In this document: piece after piece, positions 8,226 through 16,785 of the stretch
Position numbering within the stretch: the stretch's first letter is position 1
Layout of the letters: each line of letters opens with the position of its first letter
Position numbers and translations under genes: made by a program
Assembly: GCA_965197575.1 (NCBI GenBank)
Contig: OZ240214.1
Coordinates: forward strand, 744,001-808,000
Direction of reading: 5' to 3'
DNA from: VXOI01 sp965197575
GTDB lineage: Bacteria > Chloroflexota > Dehalococcoidia > Lucifugimonadales > UBA3495
DNA: 64,000 bases
Notes under the pieces: model-generated
What the model saw: only the letters and a program-made list of their open reading frames with translations
What the model was told of the DNA's origin: nothing
Database searches by the model: none

Positions 8226-9263
8226 TTGGCACAAGCGGCTGAAACAGAGATATTGAAGACAGCGGACGACTGGCTTTCGGGTCCCGGCGGCGAAATGGAG
8301 GCGCAATCTCGCTCCTACCATCGACCGGTCTTGGTGCGTGAAATTACCCAAGCCCTCGCCTTGGTCGAAGGAGGGGTTTACCTCGACGGCACCCTGGGTG
8401 AAGGGGGCCACTCCGAAGCCTTACTCGACGCCGAACCGCAGCCCGGCCTGGTCATCGGGGCCGACCTTGACCCCCGTTCCCTCGAAACGGCCCAAGCGCG
8501 GCTCGACCGTTTTGGAGACCGCTTCGTCGGAGTGAACGGCAACTACGCCGACATGGCCGATCTGGCCGGGCGTTGCGGCGTCGACCGGACGGACGGGGTG
8601 CTGCTGGACTTGGGGTTCTCCTCCCGGCAGGTCGAGCGCCCGGACTACGGGCTTAGCTTTCAGGCCGACGCCCCCTTGGATATGCGTTACGACCCAGCTG
8701 CGCTTTTGGACGCCGGGCAGATCGTCAACACCTATGACGAGAGAGAGCTTGTCGGCCTGTTGCGGCGGTTAGGCGAGGAACCCCGGGCCGGGGCGATTGC
8801 GAGAAGCATTGTCCGCAACCGCCCGATAGAGTCCACGGCCGCCTTGGCCCGGTTGGTGGAAGACACCGTGGGGCGGCGGCCCGGCAGCCGTATCCACCCG
8901 GCCACGCGGACTTTCCAGGCGCTCCGCATCGCGGTGAACGACGAGTTGACCAACCTGGAGCGGGGGCTGGAAGCGGCGGTCGGACTACTGAGGCCGGGCG
9001 GCAGGCTTGCCGTAATCAGCTACCACAGCCTGGAAGACCGGATCGTCAAGTCGTTCACGCAGCGGGAGGCCGCATTGTGCCTGTGCCCGCCGGGCCTGCC
9101 GGTCTGCGTCTGTGGGCACCGGCCGTCTCTAAGCATTGTCAACCGGAGAATAATCAGGCCGTCCGCCGATGAAGTGGACGGCAATCCAAGGAGCCGCAGC
9201 GCCAAGCTGCGCATCGCTCAGCGAATCCACACCCCCGGCGGCGTACCAACGGCGGGTGTTTAG
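8226..9263 (+). CDS. rsmH: 16S rRNA (cytosine(1402)-N(4))-methyltransferase
   Basis: SAM-dependent methylation of C1402 in 16S rRNA (MraW). The family motifs YHRPVLVREI, DGTLGEGGHS, GADLDPRSL, DLGFSSRQV, and the C-terminal VISYHSLEDRIVK with the NRRIIRPS segment are all present. A cysteine cluster CLCPPGLPVCVCG before the C-terminus is typical of actinobacterial and chloroflexal forms. The TTG at 8226 (GGGGAAG upstream) is used; an ATG at 8295 has no ribosome site. It directly precedes ftsA, with none of ftsL, ftsI, murE-murG, mraY or ftsW between them. Confidence 0.95.
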   Translation: MAQAAETEILKTADDWLSGPGGEMEAQSRSYHRPVLVREITQALALVEGGVYLDGTLGEGGHSEALLDAEPQPGLVIGADLDPRSLETAQARLDRFGDRFVGVNGNYADMADLAGRCGVDRTDGVLLDLGFSSRQVERPDYGLSFQADAPLDMRYDPAALLDAGQIVNTYDERELVGLLRRLGEEPRAGAIARSIVRNRPIESTAALARLVEDTVGRRPGSRIHPATRTFQALRIAVNDELTNLERGLEAAVGLLRPGGRLAVISYHSLEDRIVKSFTQREAALCLCPPGLPVCVCGHRPSLSIVNRRIIRPSADEVDGNPRSRSAKLRIAQRIHTPGGVPTAGV

Positions 9264-9274
9264 GAAGGTGAAAG

Positions 9275-10513
9275 TTGGCTAAGGAAACGTTTTACACGGC
9301 AGTAGACATGGGCAGCGACAAGGTGACCGCCATCATGGCGCGGGTGGGCAGCGAGGGCGAGCTCAAGGTGCTGGGCACCGGGATCGTGCCTTCCCAAGGG
9401 ATTGTCAAGGGCCGCATCGAGAACATCGGTGAAGTCCAGGCCACGGTGGCGTCGGCTCTGGACGAGGCCCAGCGCTACATCGGCAAGGCGGGGGTCGGCC
9501 CGGTCTACGCCAGCGTCAGCGGCACCCACATCACCAGCCTGAACTCGAAACAGGTGATGGAGGCCCAGTCCAACGCAGTGGACATCTCCAACAAGATGCT
9601 GGACGGGCTGCTCCGCGGGGCCGTACCGGAAGTAGCCGCAGGCCAGGAAGTGGTCCACGTCATCCCCATTGGTTACACCGTCGACGGACTGTCCGGGGTG
9701 CGCAATCCCGTGGGTCTGCACGGGGCGCAGGTGGAGGTCGAGGCCCACGTGGTGCTGGGCGAGGCGGCCGTTCTAAGGAACACGACCAAGGCCATCGAGA
9801 CTGGCCGGACGACGCTGAAGAGCCTGGTGGTCCATTCCCTGGCCTCGGCGGAATCCACGCTGACCGGGGACGAGCGAGAAATGGGGGTCGTGCTGCTGGA
9901 CATCGGCGCCGGGACCTCCGACATGGTCATCTACCGGCAGGGTAACCCGTGGTATTCGGCGGTGGTGCCGGTCGGCGGGAACCAGCTCACCCGCGACCTG
10001 GCCGTGGCGTTGCGGACTCCGGTGAACACTGCCGAACAAGTCAAGGTCAAGTGGGGCAGCGTTTTTCCCGACACGGTGCCCGCCGACGAGAGGGTGGTCA
10101 TACCCGCCACCCAAGACGAGAGGGAGCGAGTGGTGGCCCGCCGGGACCTGGCCGAGCCCCTCAACGCCCGGATGCTGGAGATCCTGAAGATGGTGGTGCT
10201 GAGAGTCCGCGAGGCCGGTCTGCGGGAGATTCCCACCGGCGGAATCGTCCTCACCGGCGGAGCGGCCGAGATCGAAGGGCTTTCGGAACTCGCGAAGAAG
10301 TTGCTGGGCGGGCGGGTCCGCATCGCCCATCCCGACGGCATCGCCGGCCTGCCGGCGCAGCTGCGCAAACCGGCGTTTTCGGCGGGCGTGGGTCTGCTGC
10401 TCTGGGGCATCAAGCACCAGGGGGAGACCGAGCAGTTGAACATGGACCGCTCAAATGTGGGAAGCAAGCCTTGGCGGTGGGGACTCCGCAAGAAGTCGGC
10501 GGCGCGCCGCTGA
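9275..10513 (+). CDS. ftsA: Cell division protein FtsA
   Basis: Actin-like ATPase that tethers FtsZ filaments to the membrane. Phosphate-1 motif AVDMGSDKV at the N-terminus, the SHS2/1C insertion (SVSGTHI region), phosphate-2 LLDIGAGTSDM, and adenosine motif GGIVLTGGAAEIEGL. It ends in a basic, Trp-containing segment (KPWRWGLRKKSAARR) suited to the membrane-targeting helix. The TTG start follows GGAAGGTG and lies 11 bp after rsmH. Confidence 0.94.
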   Translation: MAKETFYTAVDMGSDKVTAIMARVGSEGELKVLGTGIVPSQGIVKGRIENIGEVQATVASALDEAQRYIGKAGVGPVYASVSGTHITSLNSKQVMEAQSNAVDISNKMLDGLLRGAVPEVAAGQEVVHVIPIGYTVDGLSGVRNPVGLHGAQVEVEAHVVLGEAAVLRNTTKAIETGRTTLKSLVVHSLASAESTLTGDEREMGVVLLDIGAGTSDMVIYRQGNPWYSAVVPVGGNQLTRDLAVALRTPVNTAEQVKVKWGSVFPDTVPADERVVIPATQDERERVVARRDLAEPLNARMLEILKMVVLRVREAGLREIPTGGIVLTGGAAEIEGLSELAKKLLGGRVRIAHPDGIAGLPAQLRKPAFSAGVGLLLWGIKHQGETEQLNMDRSNVGSKPWRWGLRKKSAARR

Positions 10514-10574
10514 GCCAGGGCGGGTTTAGCTCAACCGGGAATAAAAATAGCGTAAATGACGCGGAGGTAGGGGC

Positions 10575-11729
10575 ATGGTACTAGGTAATTCAGCGGCATG
10601 GGAACCCAGTGAAGAACCGGACAACACCTTTGAGATGGTGCAGGAGATCAATGCCGGGGCGCCCTCGATCAAGGTGGTGGGCATCGGTGGCGGCGGGAGC
10701 AACGCCGTTAGCCGTATGTTCAAGGACAAGCTGCCGGTGGTGGAGTATTACAGCATAAATACCGACGCCCAGCACTTGTTCCGTTGTGACGTGGCCCACC
10801 GTATGGCCATCGGACAGAACCTCACCCGGGGCTTGGGCGCCGGAGCGAACCCAGACTTGGGCCGACAGGCGGCCGAGGAAAGCCGCAACGATATTTCCAA
10901 GTCCATGGCCGGGGCCGACATGGTCTTCCTGGCCGTCGGGATGGGCGGCGGTACCGGCACCGGCGCTGCTCCGGTGGTGGCCCAGATCGCCAAAGAGTCC
11001 GGCGCGCTGACCGTGGGCGTGGTGAGCCGCCCCTTCTCCTTCGAGGCCAACGCCCGCAAAAAGAACGCGGAAGAAGGGATTGCGCGGCTGAAGGACAACG
11101 TCGACACGCTGATCGTCATCCCCAACGACCGCTTGTTGCAGTTGGGCAACGACGGTGAGTCGACCTATACTTGGGAAGACGCGCTGAAGATGGCCGACTC
11201 GGTGTTGCAACAAGCGATCCAGGCCATCGCGGAAGTGGTTACAGTGCCCGGCGAGATCAACGTGGACTTCGCCGACGTTCGCACCATCCTCAACAACGCC
11301 GGCCCGGCCTGGCTGGCCATCGGACGCGGCAAGGGCGAAAACCGCGCCATCGACGCCGCCCGTATGGCGACCAAGAGCCCGCTGCTGGATATTTCGATGG
11401 ACGGCGCTCGCCGGATCCTGTTCGTCATCACCGGCGGCCCCACCCTGTCCCTTCAAGAGGTCCAGGATGCGGCCAAGGTCATCCAGGACATGTCGGACCC
11501 GGACGCCAACATCATCTTCGGGACCTGCCGTGACCCCAAGCTGGAGGACGAGGTCAAGATCACCATGGTGGCGGCGGCGTTCCCGGTCCCGCACGACACG
11601 CGGCAGATGCGGGAGCAGGAGTTGGAGCGGTTGCTTTCCGACGTGGTCCCGCAGTCCGAGGACGAGCTGGACGTTCCGAGCTTCCTGCGCAGGCAGTCGG
11701 GCGGACGGAACAGCGGATTTTTGCGCTAG
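10575..11729 (+). CDS. ftsZ: Cell division protein FtsZ
   Basis: Tubulin-like GTPase that forms the division ring. The nucleotide-binding GIGGGGSNAV, tubulin signature GMGGGTGTGAAP and T7 loop NVDFADV are intact. The C-terminal DELDVPSFLRRQ segment is the conserved FtsA-binding peptide. The N-terminus has an extra 29 residues before the first strand. An ATG start follows GAGGTAGGGG. Coding ends 160 bp before a strong terminator. Confidence 0.97.
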   Translation: MVLGNSAAWEPSEEPDNTFEMVQEINAGAPSIKVVGIGGGGSNAVSRMFKDKLPVVEYYSINTDAQHLFRCDVAHRMAIGQNLTRGLGAGANPDLGRQAAEESRNDISKSMAGADMVFLAVGMGGGTGTGAAPVVAQIAKESGALTVGVVSRPFSFEANARKKNAEEGIARLKDNVDTLIVIPNDRLLQLGNDGESTYTWEDALKMADSVLQQAIQAIAEVVTVPGEINVDFADVRTILNNAGPAWLAIGRGKGENRAIDAARMATKSPLLDISMDGARRILFVITGGPTLSLQEVQDAAKVIQDMSDPDANIIFGTCRDPKLEDEVKITMVAAAFPVPHDTRQMREQELERLLSDVVPQSEDELDVPSFLRRQSGGRNSGFLR

Positions 11730-11888
11730 ATTGGAGCGTAAATCGCTGGGCATTTGGCAGCGGACAGGTGGTATCATAACCAGAGTGCTATCTGCCGCCG
11801 GAATCATCATCAGGAGTAATGTTCTCGGAAGCCTACAGCACTAATCCCCCCTATTCCAGGTAACAACAGGCGCCGGGAATCCGCTTTC

Positions 11889-11925
11889 AGGCCGCTCTTT
11901 CCAAAGGGCGGCCTTCCTTTTTGTC
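11889..11925 (+). terminator. Rho-independent terminator after ftsZ
   Basis: Stem AGGCCGC/GCGGCCT (11889-11895 with 11908-11914), extended by CTT/AAG toward a short loop, followed by TTCCTTTTTG. It closes the rsmH-ftsA-ftsZ transcript. The 378-bp ftsZ/nrdR spacer also holds a 14-codon open frame (11819-11863) and the nrdR promoter. Confidence 0.85.
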
Positions 11926-11984
11926 TGTGACGCCCGGGCGGCACTGCTCGAAGAACTGCCTTGAACGACGAATTTCAATGCATG

Positions 11985-12013
11985 TTGACTTATATGCTGC
12001 CCGTATATACAAT
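11985..12013 (+). promoter_or_regulatory. Promoter of nrdR
   Basis: TTGACT (11985-11990), 17-bp spacer, TACAAT (12008-12013): five of six matches in each box. The transcript would start near 12020, about 88 nt before the nrdR ATG. A loose inverted repeat CTAC...GTAG at about 12019-12034 overlaps the start site and could be an autoregulatory NrdR site, but it matches the NrdR consensus poorly. Confidence 0.7.
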
Positions 12014-12107
12014 CTTAACTACCATCCATAGTAGGATTTGCCAACGCTAATCCAATATCTGGTATCTAAGAAATTTCCGGTCTTTATATAAGAAATAAGA
12101 CAATCTT

Positions 12108-12761
12108 ATGCGTTGCCCCTACTGCTCCAACTCCGAATCCAGGGTCACCGATTCTCGCGTGACCGACAGCGGCATCCGGCGAAGGCGGGAATGTCACTCG
12201 TGCGGCTTGCGCTTCACCACCTACGAGCGGGTGCAGGCGACCCCCCTCATGGTGTCGAAGCGCGATGGCCGACGGGAGGAGTTCGACCGGGAGAAGCTCG
12301 TTTCGGGCATACGTAAAGCCTGTGCCAAGAGGCCAGTGTCTTCCCGGACCATCGAAAAGATGGTCGACGAAATCGAGACCGGGCTGCGACAGCGGGGCGG
12401 TGGAGAACTCCCAGCCTCCGACTTGGGGATCATGGTGATGGACCGGTTGCGGGAGATCGACCGGGTGGCCTACATCCGGTATGCCAGCGTTTACCGGGAC
12501 TTCCAGGACATCGAGAGTTTCGAGAAGGCGGTGCGGGACCTGCGGGACGAGAGCCAGCAGCTCCCCTTGCTGGACAACCTGCCGCCGTCCGCCCCCGGAA
12601 GGGGACGGCGGCGGTCATCGAGCGACCGGGCCCGGACTCGTACTGCGGGCAACGGGGCGAATCAATATGAACAACAACCTGCCGATGACGAGGATGCGGG
12701 GCGGACGGAGGCAGGAAAGGAAGAAGCGGAAGAAAAGGAGACCAGCGCCAATGAACGGTAG
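12108..12761 (+). CDS. nrdR: Transcriptional repressor NrdR
   Basis: ATP/dATP-sensing repressor of ribonucleotide reductase genes. Zinc ribbon with CPYC at residues 3-6 and CHSC about 25 residues later, then the ATP-cone (VSKRDGRREEFDREKL through YIRYASVYRDF). The conserved protein ends at about residue 150. Here it continues to 217 with a charged Arg-, Glu- and Gln-rich tail of unknown role. The nrdJ gene it presumably controls is 500 bp downstream. Confidence 0.95.
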   Translation: MRCPYCSNSESRVTDSRVTDSGIRRRRECHSCGLRFTTYERVQATPLMVSKRDGRREEFDREKLVSGIRKACAKRPVSSRTIEKMVDEIETGLRQRGGGELPASDLGIMVMDRLREIDRVAYIRYASVYRDFQDIESFEKAVRDLRDESQQLPLLDNLPPSAPGRGRRRSSSDRARTRTAGNGANQYEQQPADDEDAGRTEAGKEEAEEKETSANER

Positions 12762-12969
12762 CTTGCAATACAGTGCCCTGTCCCGCCTGTTGACCCTGAA
12801 CAACCGGATCCACGACCTTCAGAAGCAGATCCTGACCGAGCCCGTTACTGGCCCGGTCAACCGCATCGCCGAAATGCAGGAGGAAATCGAGCAGTGGTCC
12901 CGGGCCAGCCTGGCCGCCTGCTGGCTGTCCGACGTAGACGAGGGCGATGAGGACGAAGACTTGGTGTAA
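12751..12969 (+). CDS. Small acidic protein of unknown function
   Basis: 72 codons overlapping the end of nrdR by 11 bp. The ATG at 12751 is preceded by AAAAGGAG. The predicted protein is a helical segment (ALSRLLTLNNRIHDLQKQI, then RIAEMQEEIEQWSRA) with a strongly acidic C-terminus (DVDEGDEDEDLV). I do not recognise a family. The overlap suggests translational coupling to nrdR, and the ribosome site supports a real gene. Confidence 0.6.
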   Translation: MNGSLQYSALSRLLTLNNRIHDLQKQILTEPVTGPVNRIAEMQEEIEQWSRASLAACWLSDVDEGDEDEDLV

Positions 12970-12988
12970 AACGCGCCGAAACAGGTGC

Positions 12989-13017
12989 TTGACAATTCCC
13001 ACGGAGGGCCTTATAAA
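12989..13017 (+). promoter_or_regulatory. Promoter of nrdJ
   Basis: Near-consensus promoter: TTGACA (12989-12994), 17-bp spacer, TATAAA (13012-13017). Initiation is expected near 13024, leaving a leader of roughly 237 nt before the best nrdJ start. Confidence 0.8.
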
Positions 13018-13026
13018 TTCCCCATC

Positions 13027-13042
13027 ATACGATATTTAGTAT
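13027..13042 (+). promoter_or_regulatory. NrdR-box-like palindrome
   Basis: The 16-bp sequence ATACGATATTTAGTAT, just downstream of the nrdJ -10 box, resembles the NrdR consensus acaCwAtATaTwGtgt in its AC-AT-AT-AGT core. Binding there would block initiation. NrdR usually uses two boxes about 31 bp apart; a second convincing box was not found. Confidence 0.5.
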
Positions 13043-13048
13043 ATCATT

Positions 13049-13164
13049 GGCCTCTTACTACAGGATGCAGTGGTAAGGGGCCTAGCCGACCCGGGCTGTC
13101 AGCGTTAGGGCAAAAGGAACGACAACAGTCGTCCAGCCGCGCGGAGAGCGGTAATTACTGACAG
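13049..13164 (+). promoter_or_regulatory. Structured nrdJ leader RNA: hairpin plus three-way junction
   Basis: Two modules can be paired by eye. First, a 10-bp hairpin GGCCTCTTAC (13049-13058) with GTAAGGGGCC (13073-13082), one G-U pair, 14-nt loop. Second, a closing helix CTGTCAG (13096-13102) with CTGACAG (13158-13164) encloses two hairpins, ACGAC/GTCGT (13119-13132) and CCGC/GCGG (13137-13151). Position and form suggest a cis-regulatory RNA. An RNA motif upstream of nrdJ genes has been described in the literature, but I cannot show membership. No cobalamin-riboswitch B12 box was recognised. Confidence 0.5.
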
Positions 13165-13260
13165 TTGGGTGGCGACAAACGGGCGCAATTCATGTTACAG
13201 ACTGTAGGCGGTGGGGCGTTAGCCGTTGCCGCTCCGTTTATGAATAAGGGGGACGAGACG

Positions 13261-16200
13261 ATGACCGCCACGCAGCATATTTCCCACATCGCGATGCCGT
13301 CAACCGGCGAACACCGCCGCAAAATCGCCGCCGCGTTGGAATCGGCCGGTATCGCCCGGCAGACCAACGAACGCTCCACCGAGTTGAGCGACAACGCACA
13401 AGTGGTGCTGGCCCGGCGCTACCTCTCCAAGGACCGGGACGGCGAAGTCCTGGAGGACCCCGAGGGGATGTTCCGCCGGGTGGCCCATAACCTCTCGAAG
13501 GCCGACCTCAACTACGGCGCGCCGGAAACGGAACGTCAAGCGACCGAGGACAGTTTCTTCGACGTGATGCACCGCTTGGAACTGCTGCCCAACTCGCCCA
13601 CGCTGATGAACGCCGGCCGCGAGTTGCAACAACTCTCCGCCTGCTTCGTGCTGCCGGTTGAGGACTCTCTCGACCAGATTTTCGACAAGGTCAAGCAGAC
13701 CGCCTTGATCCACAAGAGCGGCGGCGGCACCGGCTTCGCCTTCAGCCGGCTGCGGCCCGAGGGCGACGTCGTCGGCTCCACCGGCGGCATCGCCAGCGGC
13801 CCGGTCAGCTTCATCCGCGCCTTCGACACCGCGACCGACGTGGTCAAGCAGGGCGGGACCCGGCGCGGCGCGAACATGGGCATCCTGAGCGTCACCCATC
13901 CCGACGTGCTCCGGTTCATCCGCGCCAAGGAAGACGGCCAGACTCTGATCAACTTCAACATCTCGGTGGGCGTGACCTCCGACTTCATGGAGCGGGTCAA
14001 GAAGGGCGAGGACTACGACCTGATCAACCCACGCACCGGCGAGGCCACGGGCCGGTTGAACGCCAAAGAGGTGTTCGACCTGCTGGCCGAAATGGCGTGG
14101 AAGACCGGCGATCCCGGCCTGGTGTTCTTGGACATCATCAACCGGGACAACCCGAACCCCCAGTTGGGCGAGATCGAGAGCACTAATCCGTGCATCACCG
14201 GCGACACTCTGGTCTATACCGTCGAAGGGTTGCAGCGCGCCGCAGACCTTTGGGCCGAGCGTAAGGACTTGGCGGTAACTATAGACGGGCGGTTCGAGGC
14301 TGGGCGGTTCAAGCAGGCCGGGCCCGTAATGGCCACCGGAGTAAAGCCGGTGTTCCGCCTGGTAACTCGGGAAGGCTACGAAGTAAGGGTCACCGCCGAC
14401 CACCGCATTATGACCAACCGGGGCTGGGTTACGGCGGCGGATTTGGAATACGGCGACAGCATTCACCTGATTAACCGGAAGGGCGGCTTTGGAGACGAAG
14501 GCTCCTCCGAGTTGGGGATGCTAATGGGTTGGCTGGTAGGTGATGGGACGCTGAAATCCGACCGGGCGGTATTGTCCTTCTTCGGCCATGAACAAGAGGA
14601 GTTGGCGCCTCGTTTTGCCAGCATGATGCAAACGGTTGTTCCCGGCCCCACCGGATATCGTCCCAACTACGATATAGGCGTGGTCGCGGTTAAAGACCGC
14701 GACGAATCACGGGTGTCTTCTTCGCGGTTTTTGGACTTGGTGGTCCAACAAGGTCTGGTTCCCGGAGACAAACATCTTGTTCCCGAATCCGTGTTCAAGG
14801 GCTGCGAGGAGATGCAGGCAGGATTTCTCCAGGCTTTATTCACCGCCGATGGTCACGTCAGCGGACAGGCCAACAAGGGTGTCAGTGTGCGTCTAACCTC
14901 GATAAACCGGCAATTACTGACGGACGTGCAGCGGCTGCTCTTGAATTTCGGCATTGCCAGCACTATCTACTCCGACCGGCGGGTTGAAGGGCTGCGCTGG
15001 CTGCCCGATGGGAAAGGGGGGTATAACCAATACAATTGCCAAGCCTACCATGACTTGGTAGTAAGCAAGGATAACCTGCTTCGGTTTGCCAGCGAAATCG
15101 GGTTCATCAGCGAAGCCAAGCAGTCGGCGCTTCTGTCCCGTCTGGCATCTTACCAACGCGGACCCTACCGGGAATCCTTTACCGCCAGTTTCGCGACGCT
15201 AATCGCCGACGGGGATGAACAGGTCTTCGACCTGACCGAACCTGAGACCCATTCCTTCATCGCCAATGGCATAGTCGTCCATAACTGCGGCGAACAACCG
15301 CTTTTGCCCCACGAGTCGTGCAACCTGGCCTCCATCAATCTGGCCCGGATGGTGCGCTTCGAGGACGGCGACGTAGCCATCGACTGGGAGCGCTTGGCCC
15401 GGACGGTGGACGTGGCGGTCCATCTCCTGGACAACGTCATTGACATGAACAATTACCCGATCAAAGAAATCGAGGAGATGAGCAAGAAGACCCGGCGCAT
15501 CGGGCTCGGCGTGATGGGGTTCGCCGACCTGCTGGTGTCACTGGCCATCCCCTACGACTCGGAGGAGGCGCTGGACGCGGCTAGTCAGGTCATGGGCTAC
15601 ATTCAAGACCGGGCGCACCAGGCTTCAATGGAGCTTTCCCGCACCCGCGGAGTGTTCCCCGCCTGGGAGGGCAGCGTTTACAACCGCAGGCTCAACGGCG
15701 GCGATGTGCGTCCCATGCGCAACTCCGCGCCCACGACCATCGCGCCCACCGGTACGATTAGCATCATCGCCGGCGCTTCCAGCGGTATCGAGCCGTTGTT
15801 CGCTCTCGGCTACGTCCGCAACGTGATGGACAATACCCGGTTGGTGGAGGGCAACCCCTATTTCGAGGCGGTCGCTAAGCACGAGGGCTTCTACTCCGAC
15901 GAACTTATGCAGGAAATCGCCAACAAGGGAAGCCTGAACGACCTGGACGTTCCGGCTTGGGTGAAGGACGTGTTCCGCACCTCCCACGACATCTCCCCGG
16001 AGTGGCACGTGCGGATGCAGGGCGCGGCCCAAGCCCACACCGACAACGCGGTCTCCAAGACCATCAATTTCCCCCACACGGCTACTGTGGATGACGTGGC
16101 CCAAGCCTACATGCTGGCCTACGACCTGGGCTGCAAGGGGATCACGGTCTACCGCGACGGCAGCAAGGCCGGGCAGGTACTGAGCACCGGCGAGACCGGC

Positions 16201-16755
16201 AAGGAAGAAGAGACGCCGGCCGCGCCGGTCCATGCGACGCCGAGGCAGCGGCCTCAGTCGATCCGCGGAGTCACCGAGCGGGTCCGCACCGGCCACGGCA
16301 ACATGTACGTGACGGTGAACTTCGACGAGCAGGACCGGCCCTTCGAGGTGTTCGGCAACCTGGGCAAGGCCGGGGGGTGCGACTCGGCCCAACTGGAGGC
16401 GATCTCGCGGCTGGTGTCGCTGGCCCTGCGGTCGGGCATCGCCCCCGACGCCGTGCTGGAGCAGTTGCGCGGCATCACCTGCTGCCCCGCTTGGGATGAG
16501 GGGACGCTGGTGCGCTCCGGGCCCGACGCCGTGGCCTTAGCCTTGGAGCGCCACACCTCTGGGCAGAACGCGGGGCGTTCCCTCGGCTCGCTGGAAGCGG
16601 TGCAAATGAAGTTCACCCCCGAGGTGGTCACCAACGGCAATGGCAACGGCAACGGACAAGCGTCGTCCCGCCGCTGCCCCGACTGCAACACGCCGGTCAT
16701 CTTTCAGGAAGGCTGCCTGACGTGCCTGTCCTGCGGCTGGAACAAATGCGAGTAG
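13261..16755 (+). CDS. nrdJ: Vitamin B12-dependent (class II) ribonucleotide reductase, intein-containing
   Basis: Adenosylcobalamin-dependent reduction of ribonucleotides. The open frame extends upstream, but ATG 13261 is chosen because AAGGGGG lies 8 bp before it. Extein 1 (residues 1-310) includes the first redox cysteine (LSACFVLPVED) and the substrate-binding loops. Extein 2 resumes with CGEQPLLPHESCNLASINL, so the catalytic N-x-C-x-E motif is rebuilt only after splicing (NP + CGE). The C-terminus carries a zinc/redox ribbon (CPDC...CLSC...CE). The spliced protein would have 799 residues. Confidence 0.95.
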   Translation: MTATQHISHIAMPSTGEHRRKIAAALESAGIARQTNERSTELSDNAQVVLARRYLSKDRDGEVLEDPEGMFRRVAHNLSKADLNYGAPETERQATEDSFFDVMHRLELLPNSPTLMNAGRELQQLSACFVLPVEDSLDQIFDKVKQTALIHKSGGGTGFAFSRLRPEGDVVGSTGGIASGPVSFIRAFDTATDVVKQGGTRRGANMGILSVTHPDVLRFIRAKEDGQTLINFNISVGVTSDFMERVKKGEDYDLINPRTGEATGRLNAKEVFDLLAEMAWKTGDPGLVFLDIINRDNPNPQLGEIESTNPCITGDTLVYTVEGLQRAADLWAERKDLAVTIDGRFEAGRFKQAGPVMATGVKPVFRLVTREGYEVRVTADHRIMTNRGWVTAADLEYGDSIHLINRKGGFGDEGSSELGMLMGWLVGDGTLKSDRAVLSFFGHEQEELAPRFASMMQTVVPGPTGYRPNYDIGVVAVKDRDESRVSSSRFLDLVVQQGLVPGDKHLVPESVFKGCEEMQAGFLQALFTADGHVSGQANKGVSVRLTSINRQLLTDVQRLLLNFGIASTIYSDRRVEGLRWLPDGKGGYNQYNCQAYHDLVVSKDNLLRFASEIGFISEAKQSALLSRLASYQRGPYRESFTASFATLIADGDEQVFDLTEPETHSFIANGIVVHNCGEQPLLPHESCNLASINLARMVRFEDGDVAIDWERLARTVDVAVHLLDNVIDMNNYPIKEIEEMSKKTRRIGLGVMGFADLLVSLAIPYDSEEALDAASQVMGYIQDRAHQASMELSRTRGVFPAWEGSVYNRRLNGGDVRPMRNSAPTTIAPTGTISIIAGASSGIEPLFALGYVRNVMDNTRLVEGNPYFEAVAKHEGFYSDELMQEIANKGSLNDLDVPAWVKDVFRTSHDISPEWHVRMQGAAQAHTDNAVSKTINFPHTATVDDVAQAYMLAYDLGCKGITVYRDGSKAGQVLSTGETGKEEETPAAPVHATPRQRPQSIRGVTERVRTGHGNMYVTVNFDEQDRPFEVFGNLGKAGGCDSAQLEAISRLVSLALRSGIAPDAVLEQLRGITCCPAWDEGTLVRSGPDAVALALERHTSGQNAGRSLGSLEAVQMKFTPEVVTNGNGNGNGQASSRRCPDCNTPVIFQEGCLTCLSCGWNKCE
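14191..15285 (+). other. Intein with LAGLIDADG endonuclease inside NrdJ
   Basis: 365 residues interrupt NrdJ. Block A begins with Cys1 (CITGDTLVYT). Block B contains TADH in GYEVRVTADHRIMT. Two dodecapeptides, GMLMGWLVGDGTL and FLQALFTADGH, are typical of LAGLIDADG homing endonucleases, with catalytic Asp in both. It ends in VVHN followed by Cys+1 of the extein. All residues for canonical class 1 splicing are present, so both splicing and homing look intact. The +1 cysteine is also the presumed thiyl-radical cysteine of the reductase. Confidence 0.95.
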
Positions 16756-16785
16756 GTTAGGAAGTAGAAGAAGCTGCAAGCTACG

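Noticed and set aside
13165..13260. TTG start at 13165 for nrdJ
   Set aside because: It would make the last helix of the leader RNA abut the start. The added residues are unlike RNR, and ATG 13261 has an AAGGGGG site at correct spacing.
13049..13260. Cobalamin riboswitch
   Set aside because: Suggested by the B12-dependent enzyme, but I could not find the conserved B12 box or the CCGCAACUG-type core. Left as an unclassified structured leader.
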